Shown piece after piece: positions 49,747-58,145 of a DNA stretch of 64,000 bases (the stretch's first letter is position 1; each line of letters starts with the position of its first letter). Below the pieces are notes generated by a model. It searched no databases. It worked only from the letters and a program-made list of their open reading frames with translations, and was not told the DNA's origin. Position numbers and translations under genes: made by a program. Origin of the DNA: GCA-2683825 sp965662355 (GTDB lineage Bacteria; Planctomycetota; UBA1135; GCA-002686595); NCBI GenBank assembly GCA_965662355.1, contig CBFIHP010000001.1, positions 434,001-498,000 of the forward strand, given 5' to 3'.

Positions 49747-51051
49747 ATGACGATGATCCCCAAAGCATTCGGACTCATAGCGCTCCTGGTTCTGCCGTTG
49801 CATGCGTCTACGAGCAGCGGCGACCTTCTCGCCATTCGTGTCGGCAAGGCCGAGACAATCTCGAACGGTACGCTCGAGCACGTCGTGATCCTCGTCGAGG
49901 ACGGCAAGATCGTCATCATTGGCGAGGATCTACCGATCGAACGTGGGATTCCGATCCTCGATCGCCCGGATTGGATCGCCATGCCCGGTCTGGTCAGCGC
50001 GCACACGCGCGTGGGGCTCGAACGCTCCAGAGCGAGCAGCTTTACTCCGCAGGTTACACCGCTGCGCGAGATCTATCCGCGACGTGACGAGTGGATGGAG
50101 CTGCTCGAGCTTGGTGTGACCACGCTGGGAGTCGTCCCCGAGGGAAATTCCGGTGTCCCGGGTCAGGCCATCGCGATTCGGCCGCACGGAGACACGGTCG
50201 AGGAGATGCTGGTCAAGGAGGGCGTGTACCTCAAGGTGAACATGCAGTCGAGCTCCAGCGCGAAGAAGATCATTCGCGACGCCTTCGCAAAGGTCGACAA
50301 ACACGACAAGGCGGTCGAAAAAGAACATGCGAAGTGGGAAAAGGCCAAGGAGAAGAGCAAGAAGAAGAGCTCTCGGCGCTCCAAGTCCAAGAAGGACGAC
50401 GAGGACAAGAAAGAGGAAGAGGCCAAGAAGGACGAGAAGAAACCGGAAGCTAAGGCAGTCTCGAAGACTTTCGTGCCTCCGACCCCCACCCCGGCCGTCA
50501 AGACCTTCATCGATCTGCGCGAAGGCCGTCTGAACGCGATGATGAGCATTCGCAAGGCCGGCGACTACCTGCACCTACTCGATCTCATGAAAGCCGAGGA
50601 GTCGGTCAACTACTACTTGCGCGTGCCGTTGCGCACAGATATCGACCTCTACGAAGTGGCCGAAGAACTCGGCGAGCACGAAGCCCTTGTCGTTCTGAAT
50701 GCTGTCATCACGTTGCAGGCGCACAGTCGCCGGGAGCGCAACATCCCTGCCGAACTCGCCCGTGCAGGCGTGTCCGTTGCACTGACACCCGAACGCGATC
50801 GCCTGGGATCCTACGAAGAGTGGATGAACGACGTCGGGCACCTGGTGTCGCGCGGGCTCGATCGCGACACGGCCCTCGCGGCCGTGACGTTGCAGGCGGC
50901 ACGCGCTCTCGGCCTGGATGAACGCCTCGGAAGCCTGGACGCCGGCAAGGACGCCAACATCGTTTTTTGGAACGGAGATCCCCTGGAGCCCGCTTCGAGC
51001 ATCCAGGCGGTCATGCTCGAGGGCAACTTCGTCATCGGAGAGGTGGACTGA
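49747..51051 (+). CDS. Exported amidohydrolase-fold protein 8 (metal site degenerate, Lys-rich insert)
   Basis: A 434-residue protein whose ATG directly follows the gene 7 stop. Signal peptide KAFGLIALLVLPLHAS. HVVILVEDGKIVIIGEDL and RLGSLDAGKDANIVFWNGDPLEP frame the fold. The HxH site is PGLVSAHTRVG (His86 kept, second His replaced by Arg). Strands 5 and 8 (YYLRVPLRTDID, ALTPERDRLG) lack His and Asp. Residues about 182-240 are almost all Lys, Glu, Asp and Ser, at the same place in the barrel as the insert of protein 1. One-base overlap with gene 9. Confidence 0.85.
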   Translation: MTMIPKAFGLIALLVLPLHASTSSGDLLAIRVGKAETISNGTLEHVVILVEDGKIVIIGEDLPIERGIPILDRPDWIAMPGLVSAHTRVGLERSRASSFTPQVTPLREIYPRRDEWMELLELGVTTLGVVPEGNSGVPGQAIAIRPHGDTVEEMLVKEGVYLKVNMQSSSSAKKIIRDAFAKVDKHDKAVEKEHAKWEKAKEKSKKKSSRRSKSKKDDEDKKEEEAKKDEKKPEAKAVSKTFVPPTPTPAVKTFIDLREGRLNAMMSIRKAGDYLHLLDLMKAEESVNYYLRVPLRTDIDLYEVAEELGEHEALVVLNAVITLQAHSRRERNIPAELARAGVSVALTPERDRLGSYEEWMNDVGHLVSRGLDRDTALAAVTLQAARALGLDERLGSLDAGKDANIVFWNGDPLEPASSIQAVMLEGNFVIGEVD

Positions 51052-52604
51052 TGGATCGCACACTGTGCAAACGACTTCTCGCTGGCTCTGTCGCCCTGTT
51101 GCTCGCGACCGGGGCCGCGCTCCCGGCCTTCCTCTATCCACCGATGGTGGAGGATGACAAGAAGGAGGAGCAAGAGGCCGAGGAGGAAGAAGATCAGGAC
51201 AAGTACTTCGCCGTCGTCGGCGGAGACGTTTTCACCGGCACCGGTGGGGTTCTCCGCGGCGTCACGGTTCTCTCGAAGAACGGTGTCATCGAAGAGATTG
51301 GCAACAACGTCTACCTCCCCGAAGGGACGGAAACCCTCGACGCCGCGGGTCTACGTGTCTATCCGGGTCTCGTCGCACTGAACGCGAGCACCGGTGTGAC
51401 GCGTGGCCTCTTCTCCGCAGAGATCAAGGAACCGAAGCGCGAGGATATCCTCACGCACCTCAACGAGACCCTCGAGCGCGTCATTCACGGTCATACCGAG
51501 ACGCCCGACGATGGCTATGCCGAAGAGGAGGACGACTGGGAAGACCTGGACCTACAGGCCCAGGTTGCTGTCGGTGGCACCAGCAAGTTCAACGACTCGT
51601 TCGATCCCTTCAGCCCCTTCATGACGCTGGCCCTCGCCTCGGGTATCACGACTGCAGAGCAGTCCGGAGCGGCCGTGAAGTTGAAGCGCGGCGAAATCGG
51701 CGATGTCGTCATGAACGAACGCAACATCGTCAGCTTCAGCTGGAGCACGCAGAACCCGAGCGGTATCCGCTCGCTGCGTGAGAAGTTCAAAGTGACGCGC
51801 GAGTACCTAGCCCTATACCGGGCCTGGGAGGCGCGCGGGGACAAGGAAGAGAAGGAGCCGGCCAAGCGTGGTGTCGATACGGGTGCCCTGCGTGTCCTGC
51901 AAAACCAAGCGCTCGCCCGCTTTCGCTCGAATGATCGCGAGGACCTCATGGGAATCGCACATTTTGCACAGGAGAATGGCTTCCGTCCCGTGATCGACGG
52001 CTGCCGCGAAGGGTGGACCGTGGCCGACGAGCTGGGTCGCGCTGGTGCCTATGCGATCCTCACCGCCCGTGACCGCAGCCCGAAGAGAGAAACCCTCGTG
52101 CGGGATGGCGGTTCGAATATCCAGAACGCCGCCATTCTCCACGAGCATGGCGTGCAAGTTGCCGTGAAGGCCTCGGTCGGCTCGATCGAATCGATGGGCA
52201 TCAGCGGCCGCGACCTTCTACACCTGACCGTCGAAGCGGCTTTCGCAGTGCGCGGCGGTCTCTCCAACTCCGCAGCGTTGTCGGCCATCACGACGGTTCC
52301 GGCCCGCATCCTGGGTGTTTCCGAACGCATCGGCTCCGTCGAGGTTGGCAAGGACTGCGATCTGATCGTGACCGACGGCGACGTGCTGCACTACCAGAGC
52401 TTCGTTCAGTTCGCGGTCGTGGCCGGGAGGCTCGTCTACGACAAGGAAGAGGAGCTCTACTTCGCCCACATTCGCCCGCGACCGGCAAAGCCCGCCGTGG
52501 CCGAGGAAGGTCACGAAGAGGCGGACCAGGAAGAGTCAGGCTCGGAAGAGAACGACTCCGAAGAAGGTGACGAGAAGGGCGAGGAAGACAAAGACGAGGA
52601 CTGA
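51051..52604 (+). CDS. Exported amidohydrolase-fold protein 9 (metal site degenerate, acidic tail)
   Basis: A 517-residue protein with leader LCKRLLAGSVALLLATGAALPA followed by a short acidic segment (about 37-50). GVTVLSKNGVIEEIGNNVYLP and RIGSVEVGKDCDLIVTDGDVLH frame the fold. The HxH site reads PGLVALNASTG with both histidines lost; strand 5 reads VIDGCREGWT and the strand-8 loop AVKASVGSIE. A 35-residue C-terminal tail is strongly Glu/Asp-rich (EEGHEEADQEESGSEEND). Acidic tails here and in protein 4 contrast with Lys-rich inserts in proteins 1, 5 and 8, which may let the paralogues attract each other (inference). Confidence 0.85.
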   Translation: MDRTLCKRLLAGSVALLLATGAALPAFLYPPMVEDDKKEEQEAEEEEDQDKYFAVVGGDVFTGTGGVLRGVTVLSKNGVIEEIGNNVYLPEGTETLDAAGLRVYPGLVALNASTGVTRGLFSAEIKEPKREDILTHLNETLERVIHGHTETPDDGYAEEEDDWEDLDLQAQVAVGGTSKFNDSFDPFSPFMTLALASGITTAEQSGAAVKLKRGEIGDVVMNERNIVSFSWSTQNPSGIRSLREKFKVTREYLALYRAWEARGDKEEKEPAKRGVDTGALRVLQNQALARFRSNDREDLMGIAHFAQENGFRPVIDGCREGWTVADELGRAGAYAILTARDRSPKRETLVRDGGSNIQNAAILHEHGVQVAVKASVGSIESMGISGRDLLHLTVEAAFAVRGGLSNSAALSAITTVPARILGVSERIGSVEVGKDCDLIVTDGDVLHYQSFVQFAVVAGRLVYDKEEELYFAHIRPRPAKPAVAEEGHEEADQEESGSEENDSEEGDEKGEEDKDED

Positions 52605-52658
52605 TCCGTTGAACCCCATGTACCCGACCGCTAGGCTCGCCTCTGGTGGGGTGAGGTC

Positions 52659-53720
52659 ATGATTCTTCGCGATCTTCTACGTGTTTTGGGGTCTTCCGAC
52701 CGTCGTGACGGGCGCAACTTGACGCACGAGGAGGCTTTCCGTGCCTTCGGCACCATCTTCGATGGTGAGGAGTCGGAGATCCGAATCGGTGCCTTTCTCA
52801 TCGCGATGCGCTGGAAGGGCATCACGGTCGAGGAACTCACGGGCTTCGCCAGAGCCGCTCGCACGCGTGCCCGGATTCCCTGCGACGGAATGACCGGGCT
52901 CTGTTGTCTGTGCCCACCCCACGACGGCGCGGACTTCGACCCGCCCCTGGAGGTCGCTGCCGGTCTCGTCGCCGCCGGAGCCGGAGCGCGGATCCTCCTG
53001 ATTTCCGACCGCGGTGTGCCACCTCGGCGCGGCGTGACAGCCGGGGACGTGCTCGACCAAATGGGTGCACCGCTCTCATGGGATGTTGCCGAGGTCGAGA
53101 ATCGAGTCGAGCGCTTCGGCTTTGGTTCCGTCGCCGCTCCCGCAGTCCTGCCCGCGCTACTGGAGCTGCGCCGCGTCCGGAGCGAAGTCGGCGTGCGCAC
53201 CCCGCTCTCCACGATCGAGAAGCTGATAGCGCCGTCCTCGGCGTCGGTCGTGACCGGTGCCCAGCATGGACCGGTACTCGGCATCGCCGTCGAGACGATC
53301 TCCAGCCTCGGCCACCCGAACGGAATCGTGATCCAGGGCATTGGCGGCGGCCTGGTGCCGACTCTCAAACGACGCACACGCGGCATCGAATTGGCCGGAG
53401 ATCACCAGATTCCGCTTACCGTCGAACCCTCGGACTTCGGCCTGGGCTGCCCCGACAATCCCGAACTTCCCATGTACGGCCCTCCCGACGAGGGTGAAGG
53501 TACCGCTGACAACCCGCACATCGTGCGTGCCGCCTGCGACATCACCGACGCCGTCCTCAAAGGCGAAACCGGTCCGGCTCGCAACGCGACCGTCCTGTGT
53601 ACAGCCGTCATTCTCAAAGCCGCCGGCCATGCAATGACCCTGGCCGAAGGTGTCGACTTGGCGGTCAAGAGCATCGACGAAGGCGCAGCCCTCGGCGTGC
53701 TCGAGCGTCTCCGGGCCTGA
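52659..53720 (+). CDS. TrpD2/YbiB-like glycosyl transferase family protein
   Basis: A 353-residue member of the nucleoside phosphorylase/phosphoribosyltransferase class III fold shared with anthranilate phosphoribosyltransferase. The N-terminal helical domain has LTHEEAFRAFGTIFDGEESEIRIGAFLIAMRWKGITVEELTGF. The next domain has AAGAGARILLISDRG where TrpD has the GTGGDG phosphate loop, which is absent, and LPALLELRRVRSEVGVRTPLSTIEKLIAP (compare R-S/T-hxN-PLxxLxNP). This fits YbiB/TrpD2 proteins that bind nucleic acid rather than synthesise Trp. ATG 52659 with GTGAGG just upstream. It follows the amidohydrolase run by 54 bases and may be its last cistron. Confidence 0.72.
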   Translation: MILRDLLRVLGSSDRRDGRNLTHEEAFRAFGTIFDGEESEIRIGAFLIAMRWKGITVEELTGFARAARTRARIPCDGMTGLCCLCPPHDGADFDPPLEVAAGLVAAGAGARILLISDRGVPPRRGVTAGDVLDQMGAPLSWDVAEVENRVERFGFGSVAAPAVLPALLELRRVRSEVGVRTPLSTIEKLIAPSSASVVTGAQHGPVLGIAVETISSLGHPNGIVIQGIGGGLVPTLKRRTRGIELAGDHQIPLTVEPSDFGLGCPDNPELPMYGPPDEGEGTADNPHIVRAACDITDAVLKGETGPARNATVLCTAVILKAAGHAMTLAEGVDLAVKSIDEGAALGVLERLRA

Positions 53721-53741
53721 CGGCGCCCGAGGCTTTCCGGC

Positions 53742-55397
53742 TCAGCCCTCGCCTTCCTCGAGAGCGCGCTGGAGCGGAGGGTCTCTCCCGATGAAGAAGT
53801 CCCCGGAGGATAGCTCGACGTGGATGTCGGGTCGCACGGTAGGGGGGTCGGTCTTGAGGAGACGGAAGTACTTGGTCGAGTAGAAGACCTTGAGGCCGGA
53901 GTGGGGTAAGCGGAAAGAACGGACCTCACCGTAGGAGTTGGGCTTGCCGCCGGTGGGTTCGCCGATCAGCGTTGCTCCCGCCTGCGTGCGCAGTTGGCTG
54001 GCGTTCAACATCCCCGAGGAGTATGTGTTGGGTCCGATCAACACGTAGATGCGGCCGCGGAGGGACTTGCGCTTGCCCAGCGACTCTATGTGCCTGCCGA
54101 AGACGAGAGAGTTGCCGCCCGAGTTGTTGCGCAGATCGATTACCAGGCTTCTGGATCTGGAGCTTTCGTAGGCGTCGAGGAGTTCGTCGAGAAAGCTCTC
54201 CATCGGCTTGGCGGGGTCGTCGGTGCAAGAGTTGTAGGCGAAGTAAACGGCGCTCCGCTCCTCCAGAATCTCGAACCAGTAGTTCTCGCTCAGGCGTGTT
54301 CGCCAGCGCGGTAGGACCTCGAAGCGCGGATCGGGGGCACGCAGCCATTCGCCACTCCCCCCGGCTTCGATGATCTGTGTGAACTGGGACCCGTCGTGCT
54401 CGACCACGAGCGGAAGCCGCCTGGGGCTATCGATGAGTCCGAGTTCGTGCAGCAGCTTGGGAGTGATCAGGAGCGTTGGAACCTGGGCCATCTTCCAGGC
54501 CTCGTTTTCGGCCGAGAAGACCGAGCAGACGGCCTCAATGACCTCTTCCGTGGGGTGATTGCCGACCTTGACGATGCGAGAGCAAAGGACCTCGCCAAAG
54601 CGTTCGTCCACGGCGATGACGTGAACCCCATCGCTGAAGACGAGCACATGGATGGGAAAGAACTCGTAGCCCCCGGATTCACGCCAGTGCAATCCCGTAT
54701 GGGCGTCGCCGATCTGTGCGACCGCCTGGGCCATGGCGAGGATGAGTCCCGCTCCTTCGTGGCCTGTCGTCGATTCATCCACGCGTGTTCGCAGCGTGTC
54801 GATGAGAGCCTTCCAGCGATCCCGCGTGATCGTATGGAAGGCGTTGGCGTGGACCTGGGGCAGGTACTCCTCGAGGTATTTCAGATCGGCACGCCAATCC
54901 CTCTTCGTAAGCACAGGCATGTCGACCGGAACCCTCGGAGCCGGCGCCTCAGCGAGAACGTCGTGGGTCGTGCGTTCGAGGTCGAGCGTGATCTTGAAGC
55001 CGATGCTTTCAGCGAAACCGCTGCATTTCCCGTTCTCGACGTCGAGCTCGTAGTCGACGCTAAGCCCATTGGGCCCGACCGTCTTGAAGCGCAACTTCCT
55101 CGCTTTCACGCTGAAGGAGCCCTGCGACTCTTGCAGGTCGAAGCCCTGGACCGCGATTTCGATGTCGATCTTCGCCCCGTCGTTCCGCATCCAAAGCGTC
55201 AGCGGAACACCATCCTCTGAAACGAATAACCCGCTTCCCGTGACCGTGCCCTTCCAGATGCCCGTGATGGGATCCGGAGTGGGCTCAAGCAAAGGCGCGT
55301 GGGCGTCGAAGGCTCTCTTGCACGTCCCCTCCGCCGCGCCCGAGAGCGGAGGGCACAGGATGAAGAACATGAAGAGCGAGACGAGAGGGCCGGCCAT
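53742..55397 (-). CDS. Exported S41-family peptidase
   Basis: About 551 residues. The signal peptide is AGPLVSLFMFFILCPPLSGAAE. An N-terminal beta-domain (about 35-145, GIWKGTVTGSGLFVSEDG) precedes a helical region with YLEEYLPQVHANAFHTITRD typical of IRBP/TSP-type peptidases. The catalytic core shows SLVIDLRNNSGGNSLVFG, GRIYVLIGPNTYSSGMLNAS (nucleophile probably Ser460) and GATLIGEPTGGKPNSYGE. A clear PDZ domain is not seen. ATG 55397 begins a normal signal peptide; the in-frame ATG at 55499 is an alternative. It converges with the TrpD2-like gene and is divergent from the first CRTAC1-like gene. Confidence 0.8.
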   Translation of the reverse strand: MAGPLVSLFMFFILCPPLSGAAEGTCKRAFDAHAPLLEPTPDPITGIWKGTVTGSGLFVSEDGVPLTLWMRNDGAKIDIEIAVQGFDLQESQGSFSVKARKLRFKTVGPNGLSVDYELDVENGKCSGFAESIGFKITLDLERTTHDVLAEAPAPRVPVDMPVLTKRDWRADLKYLEEYLPQVHANAFHTITRDRWKALIDTLRTRVDESTTGHEGAGLILAMAQAVAQIGDAHTGLHWRESGGYEFFPIHVLVFSDGVHVIAVDERFGEVLCSRIVKVGNHPTEEVIEAVCSVFSAENEAWKMAQVPTLLITPKLLHELGLIDSPRRLPLVVEHDGSQFTQIIEAGGSGEWLRAPDPRFEVLPRWRTRLSENYWFEILEERSAVYFAYNSCTDDPAKPMESFLDELLDAYESSRSRSLVIDLRNNSGGNSLVFGRHIESLGKRKSLRGRIYVLIGPNTYSSGMLNASQLRTQAGATLIGEPTGGKPNSYGEVRSFRLPHSGLKVFYSTKYFRLLKTDPPTVRPDIHVELSSGDFFIGRDPPLQRALEEGEG

Positions 55398-55526
55398 CAC
55401 CGCGATTCCTTTGGGGGGACTCGATTCCGAGCGCACGAGGATAGCCCTCGCGGCGTGGATGCGCTCCTGCGGAAACAGTTCGCTTCCTTTTAACGTCATG
55501 GCGCCGAGCGCCCCTGGAGTCTCTGT

Positions 55527-58007
55527 TTGAACACCACACCGGCCTCGGCGTCGATCCGGCGCGCTCTTCTGGCTCTGTCCTTCCTTGCGGCGTCGATCTT
55601 GGCCCAACCGGAGGCCGTCGCGCGGCTCCTGACCGAAGATGGCGCCGTGGCCGATGGTGTCTTCGGTATTGCGATGAACCTCGTTCGTGGGCTCTTTGCC
55701 ATCGGGTTCCTGTGGTTCGCGCTGTGCCCGAGTGGTCCCTGGAGTGCAACCCACACCATCGCGGCCGCCCTGGCGGTGATTGTTGCGGCCCTCGCTGGAT
55801 GGGGCCAAGGGCGACTTCGTTCGCTCGAGACCTGGGCCCGCGCCGGTGTCCCCATGGACGAGCGCCTTGAACAGATCGCGGCGACCAGTCCGCGCAACGA
55901 TCGGCCGCGCCCCATCGAAAGGACGAGCACGTTGAAGATACGCGCGGATCAGGTCGGTCTGCGCAAAGCTATCGCCGAACGAGCCAACCTGGCGCAGCGG
56001 TACCTGGAGATCGGCGAATACGAACTCGCCGCGGAAGAGGTCGAGACGATTCTCGGTCGCCTGGACGAGCTGGACGAGCGTTCGGGCGCGCGCCACGAGA
56101 CCACGCTACGCCGGCTTCTGATCGCGACCTATCTACGCTGGGGCGAAGTGGCGAATTGCCTCGACAACCACAATGCCGACTCGTGCCTCTTGCCGATCGA
56201 AGGCGGTGGCGTACATGGCGATCCGGCGTGCGTCCTGGCGGCGGTCGAGCTGCTCCTGGAGGGGCTCGAAACGAACCCCCAGGACCTTGTGTATCGCTGG
56301 CTCTTGAACGTGGCCTGCATGGCCGCGGGAACGTATCCCGATGATGTCCCCGAGCGCTTTCGCTTTTCGCCGGAGGTCTTCGCCTCGGAGCGCGAGGTCC
56401 AGCGCTACTACGATGTGGCGCCGGAAGTCGGCCTCGCGATCGATCGCTTGTCCGGCGGCAGCGTGATGGAGGATTTCGACAACGACGGGGACCTGGACCT
56501 CCTGTGCTCGTCGATGGGTCTTCAAGACCCGTTGGTCTTCTTCGTCAATGAAAACGGCGCCTTCGAGGACCGAACCACGGCGGCCGGGCTCCAGGGCGAG
56601 GTGGGGGGGTTGAACCTGGCCCACGCGGACTATGACAACGATGGGTACGCCGACGTACTCGTTCTGCGCGGGGCCTGGATGGACCACCATGGCCGCTATC
56701 CAAACTCGCTTCTGCACAACGAGGGCGATGGGACCTTCCGTAACGCCACGGAAGCTGCGGGTGTGTTGCGTTTCTACCCCACTCAGGTGGGTGCCTGGGG
56801 CGACTTCGACGTGGATGGGCACCTGGATCTCTTCATCGGCAACGAGTCACGCGCGGGACAGCCGCATCCCTGCGAGCTGTATCGCAACCAGGGCGACGGG
56901 ACGTTCGAGGACGTGATCGAGGTTTCCGGAATCGCCACGCGCACGTTTGTGAAGGGCGCTGCCTGGGGTGACATCGACAACGATGGCGATCCCGATCTGT
57001 ATGTCTCCCGGCGCCACGACAGCAGCTCTCTGTACGAGAACCAATCCATCTCCGAGGTGAGTGGGGGTACGGCGTTCCTCGACATCACGGAATCCTCCGG
57101 CATGGCCGGCGATCTACAGAGCTTTCCGTGCTGGTTCTTCGATTACGACAACGACGGCTGGCAGGACCTTTTTGTCGCTGGGTACTCGACCGCCTTTCTG
57201 GACGAGGGGGACGATCGCCTGACGGATATCCCAGCCGCACGCTTGGGGATGGAGCTGACGACCGACGGGTACCCCAGGCTGTATCGAAACCGTGGCGATG
57301 GGAGTTTCGAGGACACCTCCGGGGACTTGGGGCTGAAACGCGTCGTTTCCGTCATGGGCGCCAACTTCGGTGACATCGACAACGATGGTTGGCTGGACCT
57401 GTATCTGGGCACGGGCAGTCCCGACTTCCTCGCCCTGATGGCGAACCGCATGTTCACGAACGACGGAGGCAAGCGCTTCCTGGACGTGACCACATCAGGC
57501 GGCTTCGGGCATTTGCAAAAGGGCCACGCCATTTCGTTCGGCGACCTTGACGCCGATGGCGACCAGGATATCTATGCCGTGATGGGGGGCTGGTACCCCG
57601 CGGACAACTTTCCGAACGTGCTCTTCGAGAACCCCGGTAACGGTCACGGCTGGGTCACGCTACGCCTCGAGGGCACGCAGTCGAATCGCTCAGGCGTGGG
57701 CGCACGCATTCGCCTTTCGCTTTCGACACCCGGGGGACCGCGCGAGGTCCACCGCGTTTGTGGCACGGGGGGCAGCTTCGGTTCCTCGAGTCTGCAGCAG
57801 GAGATCGGCCTCGCTGACGCGACATCGATCGATGCGATGGAGATCCGTTGGCCTTCCGGCCTTCTCGAGCGCTTTGAGAGCGTGCCCCTGCGTCGCTTGA
57901 TCCTGGTTCGAGAGGGCGATGCACGCTTCGATGCTCGCGAGTTGACGCCGATTCCGCTGCGCGCCTCGGGTAGGTCCGAACACCACCATCACATGGGCGA
58001 AGGCTAG
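55527..58007 (+). CDS. CRTAC1-like FG-GAP/ASPIC-UnbV protein 1
   Basis: An 826-residue membrane-bound extracytoplasmic protein. Start is a TTG with GGAG 10 bases upstream. Hydrophobic segments lie at about 10-27, 45-68 and 74-92. A helical TPR-like part (about 140-270) carries the shared NCLDNHNADSCLLPIEGGGVH. From about 300 there are repeated FG-GAP/VCBS units with DxDxDGxxD calcium loops (EDFDNDGDLDLL, ADYDNDGYADVLVLRGAWMDH, GDIDNDGWLDLYLGTG). The C-terminus has the ASPIC/UnbV module (WVTLRLEGTQSNRSGVGARIRL, GTGGSFGSSSLQQEIGL, IRWPSG) and a His-rich end. A calcium-stabilised beta-propeller for adhesion or surface glycan binding is inferred. Confidence 0.85.
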   Translation: MNTTPASASIRRALLALSFLAASILAQPEAVARLLTEDGAVADGVFGIAMNLVRGLFAIGFLWFALCPSGPWSATHTIAAALAVIVAALAGWGQGRLRSLETWARAGVPMDERLEQIAATSPRNDRPRPIERTSTLKIRADQVGLRKAIAERANLAQRYLEIGEYELAAEEVETILGRLDELDERSGARHETTLRRLLIATYLRWGEVANCLDNHNADSCLLPIEGGGVHGDPACVLAAVELLLEGLETNPQDLVYRWLLNVACMAAGTYPDDVPERFRFSPEVFASEREVQRYYDVAPEVGLAIDRLSGGSVMEDFDNDGDLDLLCSSMGLQDPLVFFVNENGAFEDRTTAAGLQGEVGGLNLAHADYDNDGYADVLVLRGAWMDHHGRYPNSLLHNEGDGTFRNATEAAGVLRFYPTQVGAWGDFDVDGHLDLFIGNESRAGQPHPCELYRNQGDGTFEDVIEVSGIATRTFVKGAAWGDIDNDGDPDLYVSRRHDSSSLYENQSISEVSGGTAFLDITESSGMAGDLQSFPCWFFDYDNDGWQDLFVAGYSTAFLDEGDDRLTDIPAARLGMELTTDGYPRLYRNRGDGSFEDTSGDLGLKRVVSVMGANFGDIDNDGWLDLYLGTGSPDFLALMANRMFTNDGGKRFLDVTTSGGFGHLQKGHAISFGDLDADGDQDIYAVMGGWYPADNFPNVLFENPGNGHGWVTLRLEGTQSNRSGVGARIRLSLSTPGGPREVHRVCGTGGSFGSSSLQQEIGLADATSIDAMEIRWPSGLLERFESVPLRRLILVREGDARFDARELTPIPLRASGRSEHHHHMGEG

Positions 58008-58145
58008 CGCGAGCACCGGAACAACAGCCTCGATTACCAAGGCTGTTTTGTCTTGTGCCAGCCGTGGGAAGCCGGCCCCTGGCTCGGAAAAGTTTTTCCA
58101 GGGATCGGTCGATGAGGGTGTGAGCCCCGATTCCGAGGGCTTCCA

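Noticed and set aside
53500..53741. Possible extra gene between the TrpD2-like and S41 genes
   Set aside because: Only shadow frames; the two real genes converge with 21 bases between stops.
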